A stretch of 64,000 nt of DNA from Terrimesophilobacter sp038243605 (GTDB taxonomy: Bacteria > Actinomycetota > Actinomycetes > Actinomycetales > Microbacteriaceae). A model generated the notes under the pieces. The model was not told where the DNA came from. It saw only the letters and a list, made by a program, of their open reading frames with translations, and searched no databases. The stretch's first letter is position 1; every line of letters begins with the position of its first letter. Of the stretch, positions 50,889 through 58,991 are shown one piece after another. A program made the translations under genes and the position numbers. The stretch covers positions 1 to 64,000 of the forward strand of contig JBBSQX010000014.1 in the NCBI GenBank assembly GCA_038243605.1, written 5' to 3'.

Positions 50889-52184
50889 CTATCCGCGCGG
50901 CCACGCTCGCTCTGTTGGACCAACATATAGCTGCTGAGGGCGACCAATGCGAGTGGCCGGATCTGTGTTCAATTCACGCCAGTGCGCGATCCACCCCGGC
51001 AGTCGACCGATCGCGAAAAGCACCGTGAACATGCGTGGCGGAAAGCCCATGGCCTTGTAAATCACACCGGTATAGAAATCCACGTTCGGATATAGCTTGC
51101 GCTCAATGAAGTAATCATCTGCCAACGCAACTTCTTCAAGCTCCTTGGCGATGTCCAGCAGCGGGTCGCGAATACCGAGAGCTGCGAGCACCTCGTCTGC
51201 ACTCTCTTTGACAAGTTGGGCGCGTGGGTCAAAGTTTTTGTACACCCGGTGGCCGAAGCCCATCAGACGGATGCCGTCTTCTTTGTTCTTCACACGGTCG
51301 ACGAAACTCTTCACGCCCTGGCCAGATTCCTTAATCTCACCAAGCATCGTCAGCACGGCTTCGTTTGCACCACCGTGCAGCGGACCATACAGAGCACTAA
51401 TGCCAGCAGATATCGACGAAAAGATGTTTGCCTCAGTGGAGCCAACGAGACGCACCGTCGACGTGGAGGCATTTTGCTCGTGGTCTTCATGAAGGATCAA
51501 CAGTCGCTCAAGCGCTCGCGACACCACAGGGTTGACCTCATATGGCTCCGCCATGTTGCCAAAGTTCAACTTCAAAAAGTTGTCGACAAAACTCAAACTG
51601 TTATCGGGGTAGATGAACGCCTGCCCTAGCGCCTTTTTGTGAGCGTATGCCGCAATCACGGGAAGCTTGGCGAGTAGACGGATGGTAGAAATCTCAACCT
51701 GAGCAGGATCGTGCACGTCGAGAGAATCCTCGTAGAACGTGCCCAAGGCACCCACGGCGCTCGACAGCACCGACATAGGATGCGCACTGTGCGGGAGTGC
51801 ATCAAAAAAGCGACGAAGGTCTTCGTGCAACAGCGTGTGGCGGCGGATGGTCTCTTCGAACCTGTCGAGCTCTACCGCCGTGGGAAGCTCACCGTGGATC
51901 AAAAGCCACGCAACTTCAAGGTACGTCGAGTTAGCCGCAACATCTTCGATCGCATAACCGCGGTAACGAAGGATTCCCGCATCACCGTCAATATAGGTGA
52001 TCGCGCTCTTCGTTGGCGCGGTATTAACGAACCCCTGATCGAACGTCGTCAGGCCGGTTTGCTTGGTGAGCGTCGAGATGTCGATAGAAGAGGCACCCTC
52101 GGTGCCCGCTCGTATCGGGAACTCGGCGCTGCCCCCCGGGTAGCTGAGGGTCGCCATGGTCTCGTCAGGTACAGCTTCATTCAC
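50889..52184 (-). CDS. gltA: Citrate synthase
   Basis: The 431-residue protein is a hexameric-type citrate synthase: LHGGANEAVLTML (His 1), MGFGHRVYKNFDPRA (His 2 and Arg), and PRMFTVLFAIGRLPGW with the catalytic Asp region nearby. It condenses acetyl-CoA with oxaloacetate. The N-terminal domain begins with a beta strand region ATLSYPGGSAEFPI. It lies between dapD (convergent) and dapC (same strand, upstream; 57 bp gap). It is not in the conserved DAP order of mycobacteria, so its position here is lineage-specific. Confidence 0.95.
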   Translation of the reverse strand: MNEAVPDETMATLSYPGGSAEFPIRAGTEGASSIDISTLTKQTGLTTFDQGFVNTAPTKSAITYIDGDAGILRYRGYAIEDVAANSTYLEVAWLLIHGELPTAVELDRFEETIRRHTLLHEDLRRFFDALPHSAHPMSVLSSAVGALGTFYEDSLDVHDPAQVEISTIRLLAKLPVIAAYAHKKALGQAFIYPDNSLSFVDNFLKLNFGNMAEPYEVNPVVSRALERLLILHEDHEQNASTSTVRLVGSTEANIFSSISAGISALYGPLHGGANEAVLTMLGEIKESGQGVKSFVDRVKNKEDGIRLMGFGHRVYKNFDPRAQLVKESADEVLAALGIRDPLLDIAKELEEVALADDYFIERKLYPNVDFYTGVIYKAMGFPPRMFTVLFAIGRLPGWIAHWRELNTDPATRIGRPQQLYVGPTERAWPRG

Positions 52185-52241
52185 CTCTACAGCCTAATTG
52201 CCCACAGAGTCGACCGTGGAACTCTCTCATGTTTCTCTGCA

Positions 52242-53333
52242 TTAGAGAGAGATATCCTCTAAACGCTGCGCGGCTTCCGCAATCGCACTGTCACTCGCCG
52301 TCACGGCAAGCCGAACGTGAGACTCGTCGCCATAAAACGTGCCGGGAACCGCGAGGATGCCGGCATCCGCAAGAATTCCGACCGTCTTCCACGCTGGCGC
52401 ACCGGTCGATGCCCACAGATACAGGCCCGCCTCGCTGTGGTCGATGCGAAACCCAGACGCCTCTAACGCGGTTCGAAGAACGGTTCTGCGGCGACGATAC
52501 ACCTCACGCTGCGCATCCACATGCGCTTCATCCGCCAGCGCCGCAACCATCGCTGCCTGGATCGGCGACGGCACCATAAGCCCCATGTGCTTGCGCACCT
52601 CCAGCACCTGACCCACAACCTGAGAGCAACCGGCCACAAACCCAGCACGGTACCCCGCGAGATTCGACTGTTTGCTCAGAGAGCACACCGCCAAGATGTT
52701 GTGCCGCGAACCATCTGTGACGCGCAGATCCAGAATGCTCGGCGTCGGGGTGTCTCCCGCCCAGTTGAGCTCTGTGTAGCACTCGTCACTGACGATGATC
52801 GCGTCGAGTTCGCGCGCGCGTGCCACAGCCGCCCGCAACTCATCCACTGAGAGCACCCGGCCATCCGGGTTGCCCGGGGTATTGAGCCAAATAAGTCGAG
52901 TTGTCTCCGGCCACAACGCGGGATCGTCTTCCGCGAGGGCCGTCGCACCAACAATCGCCGCCCCCAGCGCGTAGCTCGGGTACGCGATCGCCGGGTGAAC
53001 GACGGTATCGGTTGCCCCAAGCCCCAGAAAAACTGGCAGGCCGGTAATGAACTCTTTGGAACCAATGACGGGAAGCACGTTTGTGGTGGTCAGCTCCACT
53101 CCGCGCCGCCTCGCAAACCATTCGACAATCGCCTCACGCAACTGAACGGTTCCCGCAGTTTGCGGGTACGCGTGCGCGTCACCAGCTGCGGCGAGCGCAT
53201 CGCGGATGACGGTGGGGGTTTCGTCGACGGGCGAACCCACCGACAGGTCAATCATGCCGTTCGGGTGAGATCTGGCGCGATCCGCGAAGGCAACAAGTGC
53301 GTCCCACGGAAAGTCCGGCAGCTCTAGGGGCAT
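52242..53333 (-). CDS. dapC: Succinyldiaminopimelate transaminase
   Basis: The 363-residue fold-type I aminotransferase has the PLP lysine in CSLSKQSNLAGYRAGF (about residue 225), and N/D/Y positions in LIWLNTPGNPDG and IIVSDECYTELNW. It makes N-succinyl-LL-diaminopimelate from the keto acid using glutamate. ATG 53333 overlaps the fdxA stop by 1 bp, so fdxA and dapC are co-translated, as in M. tuberculosis Rv1177-Rv1178. Confidence 0.92.
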   Translation of the reverse strand: MPLELPDFPWDALVAFADRARSHPNGMIDLSVGSPVDETPTVIRDALAAAGDAHAYPQTAGTVQLREAIVEWFARRRGVELTTTNVLPVIGSKEFITGLPVFLGLGATDTVVHPAIAYPSYALGAAIVGATALAEDDPALWPETTRLIWLNTPGNPDGRVLSVDELRAAVARARELDAIIVSDECYTELNWAGDTPTPSILDLRVTDGSRHNILAVCSLSKQSNLAGYRAGFVAGCSQVVGQVLEVRKHMGLMVPSPIQAAMVAALADEAHVDAQREVYRRRRTVLRTALEASGFRIDHSEAGLYLWASTGAPAWKTVGILADAGILAVPGTFYGDESHVRLAVTASDSAIAEAAQRLEDISL

Positions 53334-53671
53334 CAGGCCGTGGGGTCTGTGTTGTTGATGTTCACGGGAAGCGCCGCCACGATCGGGTGGTCCTTGTGGA
53401 TCACACCCACCTTTGCCGCGCCTCCTGGCGACCCGACGTCATCGAAGAACTCGACATTCGCTTTGTAGTAATCCGCCCACTGTTCAGGGGTGTCATCTTC
53501 GTAGTAGATTGCCTCGACCGGGCAGACGGGCTCACATGCGCCACAGTCCACGCATTCATCGGGGTGGATGTACAGCATCCGGTCGCCCTCATAAATGCAG
53601 TCGACAGGGCACTCATCGACACACGCGCGGTCTTTGACGTCGACGCAGGGAAGCGCAATGACGTAGGTCAC
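53333..53671 (-). CDS. fdxA: Seven-iron ferredoxin FdxA
   Basis: The 112-residue protein has the [3Fe-4S]/[4Fe-4S] cysteine pattern: ACVDECPVDCIYEGDRM and DECVDCGACEPVCPVEAI, followed by an actinobacterial C-terminal extension. It donates electrons to oxygenases or dehydrogenases. GTG at 53671 starts it and overlaps the mshB stop by 4 bp; the frame is open further upstream into mshB without similarity. The operon order is mshB-fdxA-dapC. Confidence 0.95.
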   Translation of the reverse strand: MTYVIALPCVDVKDRACVDECPVDCIYEGDRMLYIHPDECVDCGACEPVCPVEAIYYEDDTPEQWADYYKANVEFFDDVGSPGGAAKVGVIHKDHPIVAALPVNINNTDPTA

Positions 53672-54873
53672 GAAGCATCCACCACCTTTTTGGGATCGGT
53701 AACTTTCTCCATGGTATCTCCCGCACGCCTGCCGACGCTTGGCCAGGCGAGAACGAGAAGCGCCATCACCGGAAGTGCGTAATTCCAGGCAACACCAGCA
53801 AAACTCACCGGAATCAGGTGGGAGCCTCCCGAGCTTTCCGTCGACAACAATGTCGCCATGAGAAGCACACCAAGCGCAGCACACCCCGCGACGGTTCGTA
53901 TTCCAAAGAGCAGGCGTAGCCCAACGAGTGCGCCCGCCGACACAAGAAGAGAAATTGCCCCAAAGGCAATCTGATGATTTGCCGTGCCGATAGCTCCGAT
54001 CACGGCTCCCACGAGGAAGGCAAGAACGCAGGTGACGATTTTGCTTGGCCCGCTCAAGCTCGACCAGTCGAGCTCGGAACCCTTCTCTGTGCCGTCGCGT
54101 CGAAACACTTCCACACTGGCAATCGGCTCCACCTGACCGCCAGAATGCACTATCGAGTCGCCATGCACCATGAGCTGGGTGCGATACGCCCGCAATGCTT
54201 GCTTCTTGCGCTCCATCACGTGACTCACGTCAACCCGGATATCACCATCAGTCGCGGGGCCCGCCGGAACGATCGTATAAAACGGCAGCTCCATCATGAC
54301 GGCGGCAATACCAGCGGCATCATGCGTTCGCACATGATCCGGATGACCGTAACCACCCCCGCTGTCGTAGCTGACTACTGCGGTCGGCTGCACATCGGCG
54401 ATCACCGAAGAAATATCGGCGACCAGAGCCTCGAGGCTTGCTTCGGTGAGCGAGAACGAGAGTGGGTTGGATGCGTCATAGCGCGTCGCCGCCAAAGGTT
54501 CTGGGCCGGTCGGGCCCCACTGCATTCCAGAATCACGGAACCGGTGGGGAGCCGCCCCCACCGCACACGCCTTCTCGCTTCCGAGAAAGCGATAGTCGTC
54601 GAGCCCGAGCACCGCCATGGCGGCGGCGAGCTCACTCTCGCGATGCTCACCAAGCGCATCACCAGAGAGATGCTGCAGCTCGGCCGGGACTACTTCTCCG
54701 AGCTCTCCCCGCGTGCAGGTCACGAGCGTGACCGCCGCTCCGCTATCAAGGAGCGTCGCTATCGTGCCACCCGTGGTGATGGACTCATCATCCGGGTGGG
54801 CGTGCACGAAGAGAACATGCTCTCGTGGGATCGACGTCGTCACAGTCGACAAGGATAGGCGGTTATCTGTCAT
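53668..54873 (-). CDS. mshB: MshB-like deacetylase fused to a four-helix membrane domain
   Basis: The 401-residue protein has an N-terminal PIG-L/LmbE domain (about 18-265) with HAHPDDES and HPDHVRTHD metal motifs. By similarity to M. tuberculosis Rv1170, it deacetylates GlcNAc-inositol in mycothiol synthesis. Residues about 282-385 form four hydrophobic helices, then a charged tail. In mycobacteria a small membrane protein (Rv1171) follows mshB, so this looks like a fusion of the two neighbours. The ATG at 54873 is clear. A GTG-stop overlap couples it to fdxA. Confidence 0.85.
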   Translation of the reverse strand: MTDNRLSLSTVTTSIPREHVLFVHAHPDDESITTGGTIATLLDSGAAVTLVTCTRGELGEVVPAELQHLSGDALGEHRESELAAAMAVLGLDDYRFLGSEKACAVGAAPHRFRDSGMQWGPTGPEPLAATRYDASNPLSFSLTEASLEALVADISSVIADVQPTAVVSYDSGGGYGHPDHVRTHDAAGIAAVMMELPFYTIVPAGPATDGDIRVDVSHVMERKKQALRAYRTQLMVHGDSIVHSGGQVEPIASVEVFRRDGTEKGSELDWSSLSGPSKIVTCVLAFLVGAVIGAIGTANHQIAFGAISLLVSAGALVGLRLLFGIRTVAGCAALGVLLMATLLSTESSGGSHLIPVSFAGVAWNYALPVMALLVLAWPSVGRRAGDTMEKVTDPKKVVDAS

Positions 54874-55002
54874 CCAGGCTCAACGACAGCGCCGACAGCA
54901 GCCACCTTCGCTGTCTCGACCGCCACGCAATGGTTGCGGATTCGCTCAACATCACTCGCCGAGAGTAGACAAACCCCTAGTATTCAGGTTAGGTTCGACG
55001 AG

Positions 55003-55020
55003 TAAGGTAAGCCTTACCAA
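55003..55020 (+). promoter_or_regulatory. DtxR/IdeR iron box upstream of efeU
   Basis: TAAGGTAAGCCTTACCAA at 55003-55020 matches the TTAGGTTAGGCTAACCTAA consensus closely and is a near-perfect palindrome (AAGGTAAG/CTTACC). It lies about 62 bp upstream of the efeU start and overlaps the expected promoter. Repression by an iron-bound IdeR-type protein is the expected result. Confidence 0.85.
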
Positions 55021-55081
55021 TCTTGCCCGCTAGTTCGGTTCTCGACGTCAGCTCGTTGCCGGCACCATCCCAAAGTGAACC

Positions 55082-55951
55082 GTGATCGCCAACCTTCTTA
55101 TCGGCCTGCGCGAAGGCCTAGAGGCCGCACTCGTTGTCGGCATTCTTGTTGCCTACCTGGTCAAGCTCAAACGCCGCGATGTACTGCCAAGGCTCTGGAC
55201 CGGAGTAGGGCTCGCAGTGGCGCTCTCCCTCGGCCTCGGCGCGGCGTTGACGTTTGGCGCGTACGGGTTGAGCTTCGAAGCGCAGGAACTCATCGGCGGT
55301 AGCCTTTCCATCCTGGCCACCGCCCTCGTGACGTGGATGATCTTTTGGATGCTCCGCACCGCCCGTTCTCTGGGCTCGTCCCTGCGTGATGACATCGACA
55401 GTCACCTGGATGGGTCCGGCTGGGGGCTCGTCTTCGTCGCGTTTCTTGCGGTGGGCAGAGAAGGAATCGAAACGGCACTCTTCATCTGGGCCGCGGTGCA
55501 GGCAACCGGCGAGACAACACTTCCGCTTCTGGGCGCAGGCGTCGGCATAGCTCTTGCCATCGTTCTCGGCTGGCTTATCTACCGCGGAGTCGTTCGTATC
55601 AACCTCACAATGTTCTTCGCCTGGACGGGCATCTTTCTGATCATCGTTGCCGCAGGAGTGCTCTCGTACGGCGTGCACGATCTTCAGGAGGCGGGAGTGC
55701 TCCCCGGGCTCCACAATCTTGCCTTCGATGTGAGCGGTGCCATTCCGCCCGACAGTTGGTACGGCACCCTGCTCAAGGGAACAGTCAACTTCTCGCCCGC
55801 CACAACCTGGCTCGAAGCGAGCGTGTGGGTTCTCTACACCGTTCCCGTGCTTGCGCTCTTTATCCGCGCCCTTCGGCGACCACACCGAAACGACTCAACG
55901 CCGTCGGCCCCAACCACGCCGACACCCACTTTCACCTCACAAGGAGCCTGA
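55082..55951 (+). CDS. efeU: Ferrous iron permease EfeU/Ftr1
   Basis: The 289-residue protein has about seven transmembrane helices and two copies of the Ftr1 R-E-G-x-E signature, LREGLEAALV (helix 1) and VGREGIETALF (helix 4), which bind iron. It is the membrane permease of the EfeUOB iron importer. The start is GTG at 55082, without a good ribosome binding site. Its stop overlaps efeO by 1 bp (TGATG). The upstream DtxR/IdeR box implies induction under low iron. Confidence 0.93.
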   Translation: MIANLLIGLREGLEAALVVGILVAYLVKLKRRDVLPRLWTGVGLAVALSLGLGAALTFGAYGLSFEAQELIGGSLSILATALVTWMIFWMLRTARSLGSSLRDDIDSHLDGSGWGLVFVAFLAVGREGIETALFIWAAVQATGETTLPLLGAGVGIALAIVLGWLIYRGVVRINLTMFFAWTGIFLIIVAAGVLSYGVHDLQEAGVLPGLHNLAFDVSGAIPPDSWYGTLLKGTVNFSPATTWLEASVWVLYTVPVLALFIRALRRPHRNDSTPSAPTTPTPTFTSQGA

Positions 55952-57117
55952 TGATCCGTCGCCCACTTTCCCTCGCATCAGCAGCAACGATTGCTGCCCT
56001 GAGCCTCAGCGGTTGCGTCGCGAACCAACCAGCACGTGGAGAAACCCCGACGTTGACCGTCACCAGCACGGCAGACGGATGTGCGATATCCGCGTCTTCC
56101 GCCCCCAGTGGCAGCCTCGTCTTTTCGGTAGAGAACTCTGGAAGCCAAGTGACGGAGTTCTACCTGCTCGCAGAAGACGGATTGCGTATCGTCGGTGAAG
56201 TAGAGAACATCGGGCCAGGCATCAGCCGCGACCTTGTGATCAACGCGCTGCCTGGTGACTATTTCACCGTGTGCAAGCCAGGCATGATCGGAAGTGGAGT
56301 TGGCAAGGCGGTGTTTACGGTCACCGACTCTGGTGACGCATCGAGTCTCGGTGGCAACCTCGACGAACAGGTCGTCACAGCCAACGTCAACTACGCGGCC
56401 TACGTCAAAGACCAGGTGGAGCAACTCGTAACGGGAACCGAAGCGTTCACCTCCGCCTATATCGCAGGCGATGATGACGCGGCCCGCGCCTTGTATGCCC
56501 CAACACGCATGCACTGGGAGCGCATCGAGACCGTAGCTGAGTCCTTCGGTGACCTTGACCCCCGCATGGATCTGCGCGAAGCAGATTTGGAAGAAGGACA
56601 GGAGTGGACCGGATGGCATGCGATGGAGAAAGACCTGTGGCCGCACGACGCAGAGCCAGGATTTACCGCCTACTCCCCCGAAAAACGAGAAGCACTCGCC
56701 ACCGGGTTGGTGACTGATACCAACACTCTGTACTCCAAGGTTCAGAAGGTGGAGTTCTCACTCGACCAACTCACCAACGGCGCCATCGGCCTCATGGACG
56801 AGGTAGCCAGCGGAAAGGTCACGGGTGAAGAAGAATTTTGGTCACACACCGACCTGTGGGACTTTCAGGCCAATATTGATGGCGCACACGTGCTCTTTGA
56901 TGGCATCCGGCCCGTACTGGACCAGAAGGATCCTGCGCTAGCCGCAACACTCGACACCGAATTTGCGCGTCTTCAGAACCTCCTCGATGAGCAGCGCGTT
57001 GGCGACGGATTCCGGCTTTACACCGACCTTTCGACGTCGGAGATCCGCGCGCTGTCCGATCAGGTCAACGCCCTCGCCGAACCACTGTCACGCCTCACGG
57101 CGGCGGTGCTGTTGTGA
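55951..57117 (+). CDS. efeO: EfeO lipoprotein, cupredoxin-M75 iron-binding protein
   Basis: The 388-residue protein starts with a lipoprotein signal: hydrophobic h-region and lipobox ALSLSGC (Cys about 22). A cupredoxin-like domain follows (about 33-120) and an M75/imelysin-type helical domain with the HxxE motif in GWHAMEKDLWP. It is anchored in the outer leaflet and presents iron to EfeU. ATG 55951 has AAGGAG upstream; the open frame beyond it belongs to efeU. It overlaps efeB by 4 bp (GTGA). Confidence 0.94.
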   Translation: MIRRPLSLASAATIAALSLSGCVANQPARGETPTLTVTSTADGCAISASSAPSGSLVFSVENSGSQVTEFYLLAEDGLRIVGEVENIGPGISRDLVINALPGDYFTVCKPGMIGSGVGKAVFTVTDSGDASSLGGNLDEQVVTANVNYAAYVKDQVEQLVTGTEAFTSAYIAGDDDAARALYAPTRMHWERIETVAESFGDLDPRMDLREADLEEGQEWTGWHAMEKDLWPHDAEPGFTAYSPEKREALATGLVTDTNTLYSKVQKVEFSLDQLTNGAIGLMDEVASGKVTGEEEFWSHTDLWDFQANIDGAHVLFDGIRPVLDQKDPALAATLDTEFARLQNLLDEQRVGDGFRLYTDLSTSEIRALSDQVNALAEPLSRLTAAVLL

Positions 57118-58385
57118 CAGAAGGCACGCGCGCGCTCTCCCGCCGCGGCCTTCTCGGGTTGGCCGGAGCAGGCGTCGCGGGGGTCGCGTTGGGGGTTGGC
57201 GCCGACCGCGTCGCGCTGGCGATGAACGGCATGAGCTCCCCCGCGCAGGGCTCGTCGGCGACCTACCCGTTCTTCGCTCAGCACCAATCCGGAATCGTCA
57301 CACCCGCCCAGGACCGACTCCATTTCGCGGCGTTCGACATTGCCGACATCACCCGCACCGAACTCATCGAACTGCTAAAGGACTGGACGGCAGCTGCCGC
57401 CAGAATGACGATGGGCGCATCAGCGGGCGAATTCGGACCAGCAGGCGGCCCGTACGATGCTCCCCCGGATGACACGGGAGAAGCGCTCGATCTGCCCGCA
57501 GCTGGCCTCACCATTACGTTCGGATTTGGGCCACAACTTTTCGACAACCGATTCGGCCTCGCCTCCACGCGACCGGCACCCCTCGTTGACCTGCCCCACT
57601 TTCCTGGCGACGCACTTCGGCCAGAGGTCAGCGACGGCGACCTGTGCATTCAAGCGTGCAGTGACGACCCGCAAGTCGCGGTGCACGCCATCCGAAACCT
57701 CTCAAGAATTGCTTTCGGGCGAGCGAGCATCCGCTGGTCACAACTCGGCTTCGGACGCACATCCTCAACATCGCGAGCCCAAAGCACACCACGCAATCTG
57801 TTTGGCTTTAAAGACGGAACCGCCAACCTCAAGTCAGAAGACACGTCACTCATCAATGAGCAGTTGTGGGCTCACAAGAACGACGGTTCGGCATGGATGG
57901 TCGGTGGCTCGTACCTTGTCGCCCGCACCATCCGCATGACAATTGAAACGTGGGATCGCACCTCGCTTCGCGAACAAGAAAAAGTCTTCGGCCGCAATAA
58001 GGGCGAGGGTGCGCCGCTGTCTGGTGGCTCGGAGTTCACGGAACCCGACTTCGACCTCGTTGGCCGGGGAGAGGCGCCTTTGATCGATGAAAATTCGCAT
58101 GTTCGCCTTGCGCACTCCGACTTTCACAGTGGTGCACAGCTGCTACGTCGCGGCTACAACTTTGTTGACGGCAATGATGAACTCGGCCGACTCAACGCCG
58201 GACTGTTTTTTCTCGCCTACCAACGCGACCCGCGCACGCAGTTCATACCCATTCAGCTTGCCCTCGCCAAGAGCGATCTGCTGAACGAGTACATTCGGCA
58301 CGTTGGGTCAGCAATTTTCGCCGTTCCCCCCGGATGCCGGGAAGGAAGCTACCTCGGAGCCTCGCTCTTCGGCGACGACGAGTAA
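57114..58385 (+). CDS. efeB: EfeB Dyp-type peroxidase
   Basis: The 423-residue protein has a twin-arginine signal (ALSRRGLLGLAGAGVAG, residues 4-20), so it is exported folded by the Tat system. The Dyp peroxidase domain has the GFKDGTANL motif (distal Asp and Gly) and C-terminal NAGLFFLAYQRDPRTQF. It uses haem and peroxide and oxidises Fe2+ to Fe3+ for the EfeU permease; it may also release iron from haem. The GTG start overlaps efeO. Confidence 0.95.
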   Translation: MTEGTRALSRRGLLGLAGAGVAGVALGVGADRVALAMNGMSSPAQGSSATYPFFAQHQSGIVTPAQDRLHFAAFDIADITRTELIELLKDWTAAAARMTMGASAGEFGPAGGPYDAPPDDTGEALDLPAAGLTITFGFGPQLFDNRFGLASTRPAPLVDLPHFPGDALRPEVSDGDLCIQACSDDPQVAVHAIRNLSRIAFGRASIRWSQLGFGRTSSTSRAQSTPRNLFGFKDGTANLKSEDTSLINEQLWAHKNDGSAWMVGGSYLVARTIRMTIETWDRTSLREQEKVFGRNKGEGAPLSGGSEFTEPDFDLVGRGEAPLIDENSHVRLAHSDFHSGAQLLRRGYNFVDGNDELGRLNAGLFFLAYQRDPRTQFIPIQLALAKSDLLNEYIRHVGSAIFAVPPGCREGSYLGASLFGDDE

Positions 58386-58417
58386 ATAGCACTTCGCGCC
58401 GCCGCTAAGAGCTTCTG

Positions 58418-58894
58418 TTACTCGTCCTCAATTGGGCTGACCACGTACGAGACCCCAACTTTGCCATCGATTTGGTCAACACTGACGACAGCACCGTACC
58501 CGTTTCCGCCAAAGGACCCCATCTGAGTCTCTCCCGTCGTGCTGAAGGTTTCTTCCATTCCGGCCTTTGCCATTTGGCTCTGGATCTTCTCGAAAATGTT
58601 GGGGTCGTCAACAAGAATCCGAACCGTCCATATAGTGGCCCCCTCGCTGGTCATCGACGCGCCGTACTCGACCTCTCCCTCGACAAGCGGAACCTCAGAA
58701 GGGAATCCTTTGGGAATCGACTTACCTCCTAGGTCAATATCAGCGCCTGTGGCGTTCTTGATCACGTCGCTGGCGCCCCCCTTTATCAAACCTTCTATGG
58801 GGTTAGAAAAGCATCCACTGAGAGTGAAGGTTGCGCTGACGGCGAGCACCACTGCTGTGGTGAGAGTTGTGAGTTTCTTGGCGCTGGTACGCAT
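58418..58894 (-). CDS. Lipoprotein of unknown function, paralog 1
   Basis: The 158-residue protein has a signal peptide and lipobox TLSGC (Cys 28). After the cysteine comes NPIEGLIKGGASDVI, then DLGGKSIPKGFPSEVPLVEGEV and a beta-rich C-terminal half. The same pattern is found in the lipoprotein at 62461, so they are paralogs. The family is not recognised. ATG 58894 was chosen from the lipobox; the open frame extends to 59161. It is divergent from the large regulator gene with 97 bp between. Confidence 0.85.
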   Translation of the reverse strand: MRTSAKKLTTLTTAVVLAVSATFTLSGCFSNPIEGLIKGGASDVIKNATGADIDLGGKSIPKGFPSEVPLVEGEVEYGASMTSEGATIWTVRILVDDPNIFEKIQSQMAKAGMEETFSTTGETQMGSFGGNGYGAVVSVDQIDGKVGVSYVVSPIEDE

Positions 58895-58991
58895 GATTAG
58901 ATGAGTCCTCCCTGGTTCGAGTCGTTGTGACCGCCTGTCATCGTATTTACCCCCCGTGTGAGCATTCTTAAACTCCGTATCATTGATCTGA

